From: Harmonia axyridis
Taxonomy: Eukaryota > Arthropoda > Insecta > Coleoptera > Coccinellidae
Length of the DNA: 64,000 bases
Reading direction: 5' to 3'
Assembly: GCF_914767665.1 (NCBI RefSeq)
Contig: NC_059504.1
Location: 64,501-128,500, forward strand
Below the pieces are notes generated by a model. It was not told where the DNA came from, ran no database searches, and saw only the letters and a program-made list of their open reading frames with translations. Made by a program: the position numbers and the translations under genes. Below, piece by piece: positions 22,621 to 34,860 of the stretch (positions are counted from its first letter, which is position 1; each line of letters begins with the position of its first letter).

Positions 22621-25029
22621 ATATTAAATATCCTTCATCAAGAAGACTCATTAAACTTTTATAATTCAGAACATTATGGTATTTCTACCTAATCAATTAA
22701 ATGTGTTTTAAGTTATTCACTCTGTATAATACTTCTCTGTTCTTTTTTCAAAATTTCATTCATTTTGTTCGAATATTGAGCTGAAAATGAAATATAAAGT
22801 TTACATTTAGTTATTCATTTAAATTTTTTCAGCGGAAGGATAGATATTTTTGACCATGTATTTACTAGCGACTTTGTGAGTTTTTTATACATGACCATAA
22901 TGCTGGTGGTAATAAACAAGCAAACAATAGTTTCCTTATCATTTAATGTACACAACAATCATTTCTAATTATCGTTTGAAAGAGGAAATAATAAAAGTAT
23001 TCGTGATATTTGTAAAGATTTTCTCTGGGTTCTAATAATAGAAATTGGCTTAAGGAAAATTATTTTATAACATTAAAATTTGATTATTGTTAACTAGTAA
23101 TATTTGCTTTTTTCCAGGTAAGTCTTCAATTTGCGTCTCCATATGCGTGAGATTGTCCCAAATGAAAGGTAGGGAAAATAAAGAATTTAATTTTAATAAA
23201 AATATCTTTTGTAGCGATTACCGCAAGTACCTAATTTTTTCTCTCGTTTCGATATTCAACATAATATCCATCTCATGAAGCCACTTTCAATACTAACGAA
23301 TTTCATCAATTGAATATACATAATTAATTTTATTTGAAGGATCAGTTTTCTGAAGCGTAACTCAAGGATGATGAGTCTTTAATAATTAATTAATTCATAG
23401 GTATTTAATTAGCAAGATTAATATATAAAGTGAAGAAGAAGAAATACCTAGGTGAAAAAACATGAGAAATTAAGGTCGGAAAAGTAACTTTTTTGAAAAC
23501 AAAAGTAAAGTTCGTTGCATAGCGACGGATTGGAATACTGGATAGCGTATTTTGTTATTCCAATTTGCACCGAAAGAGTAGGCATTCTTGAACATTTTCA
23601 GAAAAAATATAACTTCGCACAACGAAATGAATTAGGATAAAAAAAGTATTTTCCTTATATTTTATTCAGTCAATATCGAATTGTACTTAGGTACATCCTA
23701 GGGGTTATCTGAATTGGACAGATCAATTTCGATGATCACTACAGAATCACTCCCACTGGGATTTTTTCGCTTATTAAACTGTGCTGTGGCCACGACCTCC
23801 CCTGATGTACTCTGTCGAATGAAAATTAATAATTGCAAATGCTGTCACTTCAATTCCGATAGAGACGGGAAGGAAAGTTGTAAATAATGAAGTTTTCCGT
23901 TCGTCGTCAACGACATGGAAGATCTCGTCTCGACAAGGATGCTGATCCGGGTTTATTGACAAAGCACCTGGACAAGGATATTTTCAATCTGAAAAATTTA
24001 CGATCCAGATCCTAAATTGCACGTGTCGCGTTATCGGGCGCTGCCCACAGAGTAATTCGTTTTAGTTTCGTTCTTCCAATGAATTATTCTATGCTTGGTT
24101 CGTTAATTTCAATGCTCGTAATCATTCCACGAAAATTCGCTGTTTCCAATTCCAACAAAATGTTTTGGGGATGAATCAGGTATCAATTTGTTCCATAAGT
24201 ATTGAGGTTATGGTATTGAATTGATTGAGGTATTGGGTGTGGGGATTTAACGCACTATAAATGCACTTTCGGGTAGTTGAGGAAAGAGGAATTAATACAG
24301 GCTCTCTATAATAAATGATTGCAACATCTTAGAGGCCTTGAACTAATTTCAATTTAGCTTTCGTGGATTTGGAAAGAGTGAGTTCACACTGTTTGAATGA
24401 GAATTAACAATACAGGGTGGTATAGTTTGAGAGACGGATAATCCAGGAGATGATAGAGAATAGAAAAATAATAGTATTTGCTTAATTAACTATGTATATC
24501 CATGAAATGCTTCGTTTATTTAGCTCGACCAGAACATCTTTGAGTGTTCTCGATATTTGACACTTCGGAATTTGAAGATATTGAGGTATTATTGCGACGT
24601 CTTCTATGAACTTCTTCATTACTACGTAGTCTAAAGCTACGAATATTTCGATGTGTTAAAATGAATGATTTGTAAATCTTCTATTAGGATGACGTCTAAG
24701 ATACTCATAAACTACCGCTTCTGCATTTCCATCACAATATCCATTTGAAAAAATGAAAATCTGCATCTTCGTTACTTAAACTAAAAACCATGAAAATGAC
24801 TTCTTATTCCAGAGCTGATAATTATTGGATCTGGACATCTGATCGTTTGTTCAAATTTCAGGTTTCTGTTTGGGAATTGTACTTAGATAGTTACTTTCCT
24901 GCATCAATTCGAAAAAAAAAACGTAGAAAACACGTATTTTCGGTTTGAAATATTCTATTTCTCTTGATTGAGCGAGGATTCTCAAAACAATCATTATTCC
25001 AGCATTTGAGTATTCTGCAAATATCCTTT
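22621..25029. other. Gene-poor stretch with one weak candidate exon
   Basis: 23118-23168 is bounded by TTTTTTCCAG and GGTAGG with an open phase-1 frame of 17 codons (KSSICVSICVRLSQMK); weak alone. Nothing else recognised. Confidence 0.25.
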
Positions 25030-25450
25030 TATGACGCCGTGACGTCGAAAGTTCTCCGCCCTTTTTCTCATCCCTCTGTTAACGGCTCTATTGCCTAGGA
25101 CAGAGGCGCAAAAATATAATCATATTATTTCTCGCGAGCCGTATAATCTGAGGAACTTCTGGCGCTGCAGGAATTACCTCAAGCAGGCGGCGGCGTCGAA
25201 ATATAGGGCAATTCCTTGCTAGGCACCGAATAAAAATAATAGAGAGGCGGAACGGCGAGCCGCCACCACCTGCTGATTCGGGGATAAAAAAAGGACTCCT
25301 CGCAGGACGACTATTATCGGACGATCCTGCGGCGCGAGCGCTCCGTCGCCAGTTCTCCGCCGACGTTCGCAGGAGATGCTCCTGCTGAAACGCGCGCCAA
25401 TGGCACATCTCACGTGCTCTATGCGTTTTGTTTGATAACAATCCTACTTT
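25030..25450. promoter_or_regulatory. GC- and CpG-rich patch, candidate promoter or 5' exon
   Basis: Stands out from AT-rich surroundings: many CpG (CAGGCGGCGGCGTCG, CTGCGGCGCGAGCGCTCCG), a CRE-like GTGACGTCG at ~25041, CCAAT at ~25398, and a CACGTG E-box at ~25413. Open frames exist on the minus strand but none reads like a protein. Such patches are typical of promoters of developmental genes in insects; that is inference. Confidence 0.35.
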
Positions 25451-28400
25451 GTGCGCTTCCATTCGAATAGACCGTCTATTTTTGCGCGTTGCTCGCAGGA
25501 TTTTTTGTGATTTGTTCGGACGTCTTTCGTGGTCTATACATCAGCAGGATTTTACGGTACTGTCTTATTTTTTTTTTGTGGAATGTGAGGTATTCGATGT
25601 TCAAATGTCGATTGTTCGATACGGAAATGTTTGCCAAAGCCTCATTATACAGTGCCAACAAAATACTGAGATCGACTCTGGAAAATTAACACGATGCAAA
25701 AATTTATGGTTGTTTTACTATAGATCTGAATTATTTCTTGGAATTCCCATCATTCCGGTTTCGTACATAATTATGCAGTTAATTAATTAACTACCATCTC
25801 AAATCGTAACGCAACTGTTATATTTCGTAATTTGTTATATAAAAAAGCGTTGGAACTGTTGATCTTTATTTCACTTTTGAAATCTTTAAAAGGAAGAGAA
25901 TCAGGTGTTTTCTCGAAAAATATAATGACCTTCTAGCTGAATAATGCAATCCATAAATTTCAAAGATCATTAATTACATCAACATTGAAACAATTTAATG
26001 ACTGAAACATAAAATAGCCTAGTTTAGTTTAGAAACATTGTGTGAATGTAATCAAATTGAAAGAAATTGATTACTTCATGAAACAAATGCAACAAGCATC
26101 CACAGTTTACTAGAAAATAATATTCGGAGTATCGGCTTAACAATTCGAAATTTATAATAACGTATGGCTAAAATGGCTTGTAATTTTCTTTTAATATAGA
26201 CAATGCGTGTGCCATATATTTATCGCATATATCAGGAATGTCATCTATGATAATTATGCGAGACATAAATATTTTCGTGTGGATAATTTGCGATTATAGT
26301 GGCAGCAGTTAACAAACGATAAACACACAATACTGGGTTCTCAAATGATCTTTTAATGGTTAATCAACGAGAATTCTGTCACATCTATAAAGATCCAAAC
26401 GATAGCTGAATAAATTAGCTAAAAAACGATGCAAATTGTTCACGAAGGCCCATTTATTTCCACATCAATCGAAATAATGATCAAATAAGTATTTTTTCTT
26501 TTACAACAGTTCTATTTATCTGATTTGATTTCTTCCATTATCTCTTAGTTTTCAATAACTTTCAATGGTAGTGTTTTCATTATTCTGAAATTAAAAATGT
26601 TAATTTTTAACAAATGATTTAAGTATTAATCATCTCAGTGTTGCACTGTATAATGACGTAAAACGTTCAGTAATTTCACGTTTATTTAGAACGTGTTTCA
26701 ATTTTGCTTTTAATTAATGTTTTGAAATACCTCATAGTAAATTATCGAATCAGTTCTGAATTTCTCACATTTCTCTCAGGTGCATTGAATCTCTAGCGCA
26801 ACTTGATTTTTATCGTCCACAACTGTAGTCTATGCTGCGTGCATTGAATCTTCATTGACATTCCAGTTACAAATATCGTGAAAGTGGTGTTTTTAGATAT
26901 AAAACAATACGCTACACCAGATATTCGATGCATCCTGAATTTATTTTAAATTATAATATAAATTGAATTGAGCTGCTACATCAGGCCTGATTACGAGTTC
27001 ATTATAAAATCGTTACGAATCAAACGAAATTTTGGATATGACCTCCGCCCATATTAACAGGTTGTTATTGAGTAAATAATTATTTAAATAATACGATATT
27101 TACTTTTTAATGATTTCCGAATGGTGAAAAAACTATTAAATACTATTAAATTTGTTATCAACTACGAAGATCAGAATTTTACGTTTTTAAATGAATTTCA
27201 CCGAACATTCTTTAAAAAGTCCACCTGAAGGGGATGTATAGTTGAGATGGTAATGTTCCTTTGCAGATATTAATCCCGTTTATAAACTCCTAGATGGGTT
27301 TATCCCTAATGATGAAAATTTAATGAGTCTCCCCGAGTCGAATACGCTTCTGAGGTCCGAAATTATGGTATGTTCACCTCTGACTTCACATCCCACTGCG
27401 ATATTTTGTCTACCACAATATTGTAATGCATTTATGTACCTATTCGTACCTATTTCTTACTACTATAATGTTGTAAATTAAACAATTCATAAAGAAAATT
27501 ATCTCTTCAGACTGAAATTAATTGTCTACAAAATCGCAAAGCCACATCTATCGAATATTCTCTCTCAATAAAAAATTAGCGCTAAGAATTTCCAGGAACG
27601 TTTTACATTTTTTTTTACAATTTATGTTGTTAGAACAACATAAACCTGTGAAAAATTACACGTGTGTAATATTTCTGTACCTGGAAATTATATTTTTTCA
27701 ATCGGCTTACGTTAAAATTAAAACGTAGTAATTAATTTCCTTTAAACTTGGTTTATCACCTTGAACGGAACCCTCTATCTGAAGGAAGCGTGTTATTCCA
27801 TGAAAATTAAAAATATTCAACGTAACTTATTGTTTCCAACTGAGAATTGTGTGAAAAATGACACTCCAATTAACACCAAGATTGGTTTTAAAAACATGTA
27901 AATGAGTTTATCTGAAGCAGTTACGAATGTAGCGTTTGCATGTACAATACCTACTAATTGGTTGCTATATCAATAATAGATATGATTTTTCAAACATGAT
28001 ATTTTGTGATAAAAGAAAAAATAATGAACAGATGTTTTCATAAAACCATTAGTAAAATTTATTGGGTTTCTCAATACTCTCAAGGTCTAATAATTGACCT
28101 GCTACCGTTCTAAACTATAATCCAAAGGTTATTTCAAAATTATTTATCGAACGACGCGACGGTTTCAGAATGGATCTTCCTCAAATTGACTTGAGTAGTT
28201 TGAACTTGTGATTACTTACCTTTAGTTATTGGGCAATCCGTTGGTAATTCTTTTGGGTTTTCGCGTGAACAATCATCGAGTTCACGTTAATCTTCTCTAA
28301 CGATTCGAAGATGCATTTCAACAGTGAATTTCATTGACGATTGCATAACAGCTGAGATGAGGATATATTAGCGAGATATTGCACAAAACAGAAAGACGCC

Positions 28401-28869
28401 ATTATTAAAATTTTATTATTTCTTATTGATTCGAGTAATATGCGAGTATGTACTTCTGTACTAATATTTGAAATAACTCATTATTTAGGAAGATATGATA
28501 CAATATAATTATTATCGTTTGAATGTCCTTCGGTTACATAAGTTGTACACCTGAATGGATGTGTAATTTTACTTTCTACAAAACAAAAACAAATCTTCAT
28601 AATAGATTTTTTTATGATTACTTCATTTGTTTTAAGGTTTCATTGGAAGGTTAATTCTGGCATCACATGGCTCAATAGTTTACTTGAATTGAAAAAAGAA
28701 TCAGGCTAAAATATGCTAAATGTTATAATCGTAGTATTCATGTTGTTGGTTGTTTTGTATGTTATAGAAAAATTGTAATAATTCAATGACAATCACATAT
28801 TTGTATTCGAAAGTGCATCGTTTTCAGTTTTGGAAGAGTTTTTGTCTGTGATTGTATTGTGAGGTACGA
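25451..28869. other. Gene-poor stretch with one candidate exon
   Basis: 27267-27367 lies between TTTGCAG and ATG|GTATGT, open in phase 1 to 0 (33 codons, YKLLDGFIPNDENLMSLPES...). It would join in phase with 23118-23168 and 29377-29542. No domain recognised. The rest is featureless AT-rich sequence. Confidence 0.25.
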
Positions 28870-28976
28870 GAAAATACAGCGTTTGAGGGCCCATCATAAT
28901 AGGACTTTTTTTTTATAAACATCCAAGGAATCTCACATTTTCCTTTGCGTCTCCAATTTAAGAACACCCTCTATTG
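28870..28976 (+). repeat. Partial copy, CAGGGTGTT-end family
   Basis: Matches the right third of the element at 20093-20564: AATAGGACTTTTTTTTTATA, ATCCAAGGAATCTCAC and CTCCAATTTAAGAACACCCT. Confidence 0.65.
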
Positions 28977-29376
28977 TCTTCTAGTTTTTTCAGTTTTCTC
29001 TAATAAAAAAAAAGTTTTAAATGCACTGAATTTTGATTGGCATTCCATTCAAACTCCAAAAAGTAAAACTCACGAATTTTCTATATTTACCTTCCTGAAA
29101 ATATGAATCACAGAACACCCTGTAGAGAAACCCTTTTCGTTCAGTGTAGGAAGTCCTGACGTTAATTAAATTAACGATGCCCCGAAATATTTGCGGTTCG
29201 TTTGTATAATCTCGAAATAAGTAATATTAATACAGCACAACTCGAGTAGATAATAAATTGGGGACATATTGCAAATTGTGTTGTACCTCCAGAGTTTCAT
29301 TCCTAAATATTCAGGAATTCTGTTGGTTAGTGTCGTACCCACCCAATATTCTTGATTAAATCTGTTGCAATCTCAG

Positions 29377-29542
29377 GAAATGGCAGGACTGGGGCAGTTT
29401 GATCCGATATTTGCCCTTCATCAACAATTAAATAGCAAAGGAAATGACTGGAGTTACTTCTGGGTCACATTTTGTTTCAGCTCTAAAGGGTCTTATGTGG
29501 ATACATTAATTTTGAGAATTCGGACCTTACGGAACTCATCCG
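29377..29542 (+). CDS. Candidate internal exon, unrecognised
   Basis: Acceptor GCAATCTCAG and donor TCCG|GTAAGG frame a 166-base open segment (55 codons; EMAGLGQFDPIFALHQQLNS...). Its start phase (0) fits the end of 27267-27367. No known domain. Chance is possible in a region this long. Confidence 0.22.
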
Positions 29543-29639
29543 GTAAGGGAATTGTTAAATTTTATTAAAAGGTATCTGGGTGATGCAGAAGAGAACGAAG
29601 ATTGTTGGTTTCTTGTAGTAGGTAGTCTTGTAATTTCGA

Positions 29640-29972
29640 GAAAAAAATTTCAAACAAGTCTCTAGTAATCCTTAGGAAAATACAAATTATTATAAGATCT
29701 AGTTAGTAAGCTATGATGAATAAATTAGTTATAGGTTTTGGTACTTATTTACGGAATTTGTCGTGAATATTAATAAAGATTCGATGAACTGGTATAATCA
29801 TCACAAAAAAATTGGACGACAAGAAACACCCTGTATCTCTAAAACAAAGTTTTTTCGAGCTAATGCTTATAGAACTTTTTTTCTTCAAATTATCCAAGGA
29901 ATCTCACATTTTTCTTTGTATCTTCAATTTGGGAATTTCACATGGATGACTTGGTCTTTACGGGACACCCTG
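29640..29972 (+). repeat. Partial copy, CAGGGTGTT-end family
   Basis: Shares TAGTAATCCTTAGGAA, GATGAACTGGTATAATCA, GAAACACCCTGTATCTCT and ATCCAAGGAATCTCACATTT with the 20-kb copy and ends GGGACACCCTG|TA. The left end is lost and the tail carries ~20 extra bases. Confidence 0.65.
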
Positions 29973-31094
29973 TATGTTCAACAATTGGAAGGAATATTGA
30001 GATGAAAATTGTTTTAAAAAACAGATCGTTGAACTTTCATTTGAGTGTATACATTAGTCCACACCCCAACATAATTGAGTATAATGCGTTTCTAACACAA
30101 AAAGAGAGAGGCAACTTCCGAATCTTCCTACGGGAAGTGGAAAATTCAAACGTTCTCCTCTCATATCCGTTAAATTCTAACAGGGTTCCATATCTACTAT
30201 TCGTTAAAATAACCATAATATTTTCTAGTATGCCCATTTCATTCCATCCAATATGCTTTTCGAAGTAGGTTAGGTTCGGACGTCTAAGAGCAAGGAATCA
30301 TCAGTTGAAGTTAATATTCGTTCCGCAATAACGTAAAAGCCTCGACCCACAAATTAAAAGACTCAGTTTTGGCGTAATCTAAGAGTGAAAGAGTCCGCCA
30401 TGTAGAGATGCAGAATGCTGATTATATTTTATTCAGACGAGAGTAGATACGGCTCTGCTAAAAGATTATTTCCTTGTCGTTTTCAGTTTTTTACTCAATC
30501 CGATTGCACCCCTAGATACAATGTGAGGGTTTCTTCAAATCACAGTGTAATTTCGTATAAAATTCTGATTTTCATATTATGAACGTAGAAACTCGTGCAT
30601 AATTTCTCCTTTTCTTCAATTGCTCCTAACTTCTTGTTCAACTCGCTCTGATATCCTCGTTAGACAATTTCACATCACGTGCAATGAACATTTCTATTTA
30701 CGTATGATATACCCTGTATAATAAACCTCTTCGTAGAATTTATGTTTCAAGCAACTTTCCGAATAATTCTTTGATGAAACAAGCTCATTAGAGCTTTTTG
30801 AAGCTTATCTTTATTGTTGCATTGATAAAAAGAAGAAAGGAATGAAAACAAATGCTACAATACTTTTGAACGCTTGCCAACTCATAAGTGTTTTTGAATG
30901 TGCAGTTTCGTCAAACTACAATGCGATCACCGTTTGTGAGATTGAGTTATTATGATTATTATTATTGTGCTGCAGTTTTGTTTATAGCTAGTTATTTCAG
31001 GTTTATGTGCAATTTTTCATGGCCATCTCAATATGAATATCGCAAGATCTATATTGATATTTCATCCTTCCGATACCATTCAAATTCAGTTTTA

Positions 31095-31194
31095 CAAAGC
31101 GTTTGCGGGCCAATGTCTATAGGACTTGCTTTTCTTAAAATTATTCAAGAAATATGTTATTTTTCTTTGAACCTCCTATTTAAGAACACCCTGT
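31095..31194 (+). repeat. Partial copy, CAGGGTGTT-end family
   Basis: Right-end fragment: GCGGGCCAATGTCTATAGGA, then CTTTGAACCTCC and TTAAGAACACCCTG. Confidence 0.65.
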
Positions 31195-31828
31195 GAATCA
31201 ACACCACTAGTAGGCTTCGACGTACTTAACATACATTTTAAACAGTGAAATCAGTGCTTTTCTCTCCTTCCAGTCCATCTTCTCGACACGTCGGCGAAAA
31301 TTCAGGTGGTTTTTGAGACCACGACGAAGAGGCTCTAAATACCCAATATTCCAAACCGACATTGTTGCCTGTAGGGCTTAAGACTCTAGCTCCATTCTTT
31401 CTTCCAGTTCGCGAAGTATCGTCTCGAAGTACTCTTTTTTTATGCCGTATCGAAAGTTCACTCGGTTCGCTTCCGAAGGATTTCGAATAGCCAGAAATGA
31501 TTCTCAGGAAACAAGATTGTGAAAGTTTAATGCAGAAGGATCAGACTGTAACTAATATAGAAGTTGGAAGATTCTCCTGAGTTTATGAAACACTTCGGTT
31601 TATAGGGAGTGTTCCGAATATCATTTGGTGTTCCTTCTTTCAGAACTGATATAAAGCTTCTTCCTGAGGAGATGAAAATGTGGACGTTGTTTTACTTTCG
31701 TTAATTTGAAATACGAAAATGCAAGCCGGAAGTCACGTTTTGAAGGGAAGAAAACTCTTTAATTTCCGCTTGTATTTATTTGGGTTCACGATATTTGTTT
31801 CGTCAATACGTGTGCATTGTATGGTAAC

Positions 31829-31915
31829 TACAGACTGTTCGTAAATTGGAGGTACAATGGAAAATGAAATATTCCTTGGATAATACTGAGAAAAAAAGTC
31901 TTATAAATATGTACT
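31829..31915 (-). repeat. Partial inverted copy, CAGGGTGTT-end family
   Basis: Minus-strand copy of the same right end: TAAATTGGAGGTACAATGG, then TTCCTTGGATAATACTGAG and AAAAAGTCTTATAAATATG. Confidence 0.6.
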
Positions 31916-34662
31916 ATTTTTTTATTTGATTTTTCAAAAAAAAAATCTACACGAAATTTTGTTTTGAAATTGGCCTCTATGAATATCGCATCAGATACTT
32001 TCAGCTAGAGAATCTACGAATATCAAGAGCTGAATATTAAGAAATCACCCACGAACGGTTATTTCCGATATCAAAATGCGGATATGCCCGCTCATTCCTC
32101 AATCCGAACGAATAAAAATCACTAATTTTATCTGCAAAGCCGATTTGAGCTCTTGGGATGAAATAATCCCATAAAGCGGATTCAACGTCCGGTATGAAAC
32201 TGGAACTGCCACTTTCTCGTCATTCCGAGCCTACAAAGGGACGGCATTAAAAATTCGCAAACTCCCACGTTGGGGAGCATCAGTCCCTGAGGCAACTTTT
32301 TATGTTTCAATTTAATGTGTACGAGGTTTATTGGTAGGTGTGGCCCGAATGCCTTTTAAGCGGATTTTCCGGAAACTGCGAGAAAGACTTCGTCTTTTAG
32401 GGGACGAACAAAGTGGCCCAAGAACATCGGGAAAAATGTATTGATCCTAGGACTGAACTAAAAAAGAATATTAGAAAATTTTTCCTATTCGACCAATTGT
32501 ATTCTGTTTTCAAATGACTATAATAATAGACTCTTCACATAAATTCAAAACAGTCCATTAAATGAATATGTTGTTGAAGTTTTGGACGTGGAACAAACTG
32601 GATTATGAGTAAAATAAGTAGAATGATATTTATCTGAAATAGACCAATTAATCATAAAGACGATGAAAATAATGTTTCTATATCATACACAACAATTTGT
32701 TTTCGGAGAATACTGATTACGTTCACCTGGAATAATATATTAGGTTATTTTTCTATTATGCGTGTCATATTCTTAGAATTTGCAATCTCATTACCTCAAT
32801 GTATAACATTGAGGTTTCATACGATTGATTCAGCAGATGTTGCGTTTCTTTGAAAAAAAAATTATAATTGGTTTTTCCAGAGATAAGACTTTGTTAGCCT
32901 TGAAAAGAGTTGAATCTTTTGAAATAAATTTTTTTATACATAAATATAGAAGCTCGTTTCCATGCGACGAGAAGGAATGGAAACATTCGAACTAATGAAA
33001 AAACTCTTCCAGCCCCTTTTCATCAACCGACTGAGAATATATCTCTGAAAAGATCCATGCATATGTAAAACGATTTCTTGAGTCTAATGCGACTTACTCA
33101 TAAGGGTTTCTTCGAAGGGAAATCAGCATTCGAAAAATACATAGGACAGAAATGAATTCATGTTTCAGATTAAATAGCTGAATATGAAATAGAATACAGC
33201 TTTACAAAAGCTGGAATTATATGGAGGAAGGAATTGGTCTTTGAATATTAATGTCTCTGGAGAGTAAGAAGATGAGGAAAGTTAGAGGAAAGGAAATGAG
33301 ACGAACCCCAATCATATTATCAGACAAATCCAGTCTGATACATGATTTATATTGTTATTATGATTCTAGAAAATTTGAAGATTTTGAGATAGTTGAGTGA
33401 TAGTTTCAGTTCAAATAAAAGTTATTTCAACTTACACTTTTTTCGTGTTTGATTGTCTCAGTATTTACTTGTCGGAAATTCATCTTGATGATTAAAAAGT
33501 AAAATAACTTATTTCCGCTTTATAACGCGGAAATAAGTGCTCTTCTGAAACTTTCTGGAATTTTGAATCATCCTGTATATTGAAAGAGAACAGTCGAAAT
33601 GGAATATCTCGGTTTCATGAGTCGATTTAGTCAATAATCATTTTCAGTAATATTATTATCCACTTAACCTCATTGTCTTCACTTTGAGCACCTCGTTAAT
33701 GGATTTCTATTAGTTTCCATTCAAGATTTGGGTTGAATCGAACACTTTTTCTTATGCAATTCTCCAAGAAGTTTTGCTTCTTCTTGTCTCCGATAACGTT
33801 ATCACCTTTAAAAACGGACATTATTGGGATTGGTAATTTATAATCATCGTATTGAATACGACACATTCAATAGCCACACGAAACGTAATCCTATGAACGA
33901 GGAGATCACATTTAGGCCACATACGAAATAAATCACATGATCCAATTGCCAATTAGTGTTGCTTCGTATTAATTGTCCAATATGTCTGATTGTTACCTGA
34001 TTTATGAATTCGAAAAAAAAAACAGGCTGGCGATTCATCTCTTGCCTTATGTTGATTCGTCAAAGTTAAGTACATATTAAGTTTTCAATGATAATTATAC
34101 ATATTTGCGAAATGCTTCTTTCTTCAGTAAAATTTTCGAACCGATAACAATTTTCCATTACTCAAAAAAATGAGGACGATCAAAATGCAAATGAAATCGG
34201 AAATTCACCTTTTTGTACCTATTTTTGTGGTATTTGTTGCAAGTGTTGCATTTTTAAATTTTTTTGGAATTTTTAATAACGCAGATCATATTTTAGGTTG
34301 ATATATTTATTAATAAGAAATAATGAGTTCTCTTATTTCGTTAGATATTAAAAAAATAAGTGTTACAGAATATTTATATTTGTTTTCAATACATGGTTTT
34401 ATCGAACTCCTTGATATCAGGCTTGGTGGCAGCAATTCACACAATGTGCGATATATCTAAACAGTTGTCGTCAATTTTCAGGTGCATCTAGGAATCGGAA
34501 TAATCTCCAAGCAGGAAATGAACAAAGGTTATTCGGATAACCGATCCGCCACGTGATCGATCCTCTCGAGAGCGATCGAGCGAACGGAAGTGCATTTTTC
34601 GGAATGCCCGTGCGGTAATCGAGTTTGTGATTTCGACTTAATTTCGTGGTGTGCAAACACAG
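31916..34662. other. No gene supported
   Basis: AT-rich. Only short chance-length open frames and common dinucleotide-biased sequence were seen up to the exon candidate at 34663. Confidence 0.4.
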
Positions 34663-34860
34663 GACTGCCAAGCGATGCAGCACCACCCCAGACCGTGGTA
34701 TCTGCCTTGGGGTGTGCCGATGCAGAAGATGATGGCTGTCCATTACCATCCAGGCTCCCTGCAGCCCTTTCCACAGATCATACTGACGAGGCTGCCCCCG
34801 ACTCCGCTCGCGACGCTTGGAAGCTTTGGCACACAGCCGTCAATACGTCAGCCCAGAGAG
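34663..34860 (+). CDS. Candidate coding exon, unrecognised Pro/His/Trp-rich protein
   Basis: Bounded by CAAACACAG and GAGAG|GTTAGC; exactly 66 codons, phase 0 at both ends. In this frame third positions are about two-thirds G or C by my hand count, well above the surrounding composition, which favours real coding. The peptide includes an internal ATG at 34675 with acceptable context and then MQHHPRPWYLPWGVPMQKMM, ending in a Pro-rich tract. This style occurs in low-complexity parts of transcription factors, but I recognise no family. Alternative open frames exist on both strands. Exons on either side were not found; they may be far away or beyond the window. Confidence 0.45.

Noticed and set aside
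25088..25462. 124-codon minus-strand open frame in the GC-rich patch
   Set aside because: High GC lowers stop frequency; the peptide is Arg/Pro/Ala-biased in the way expected of random GC-rich sequence.
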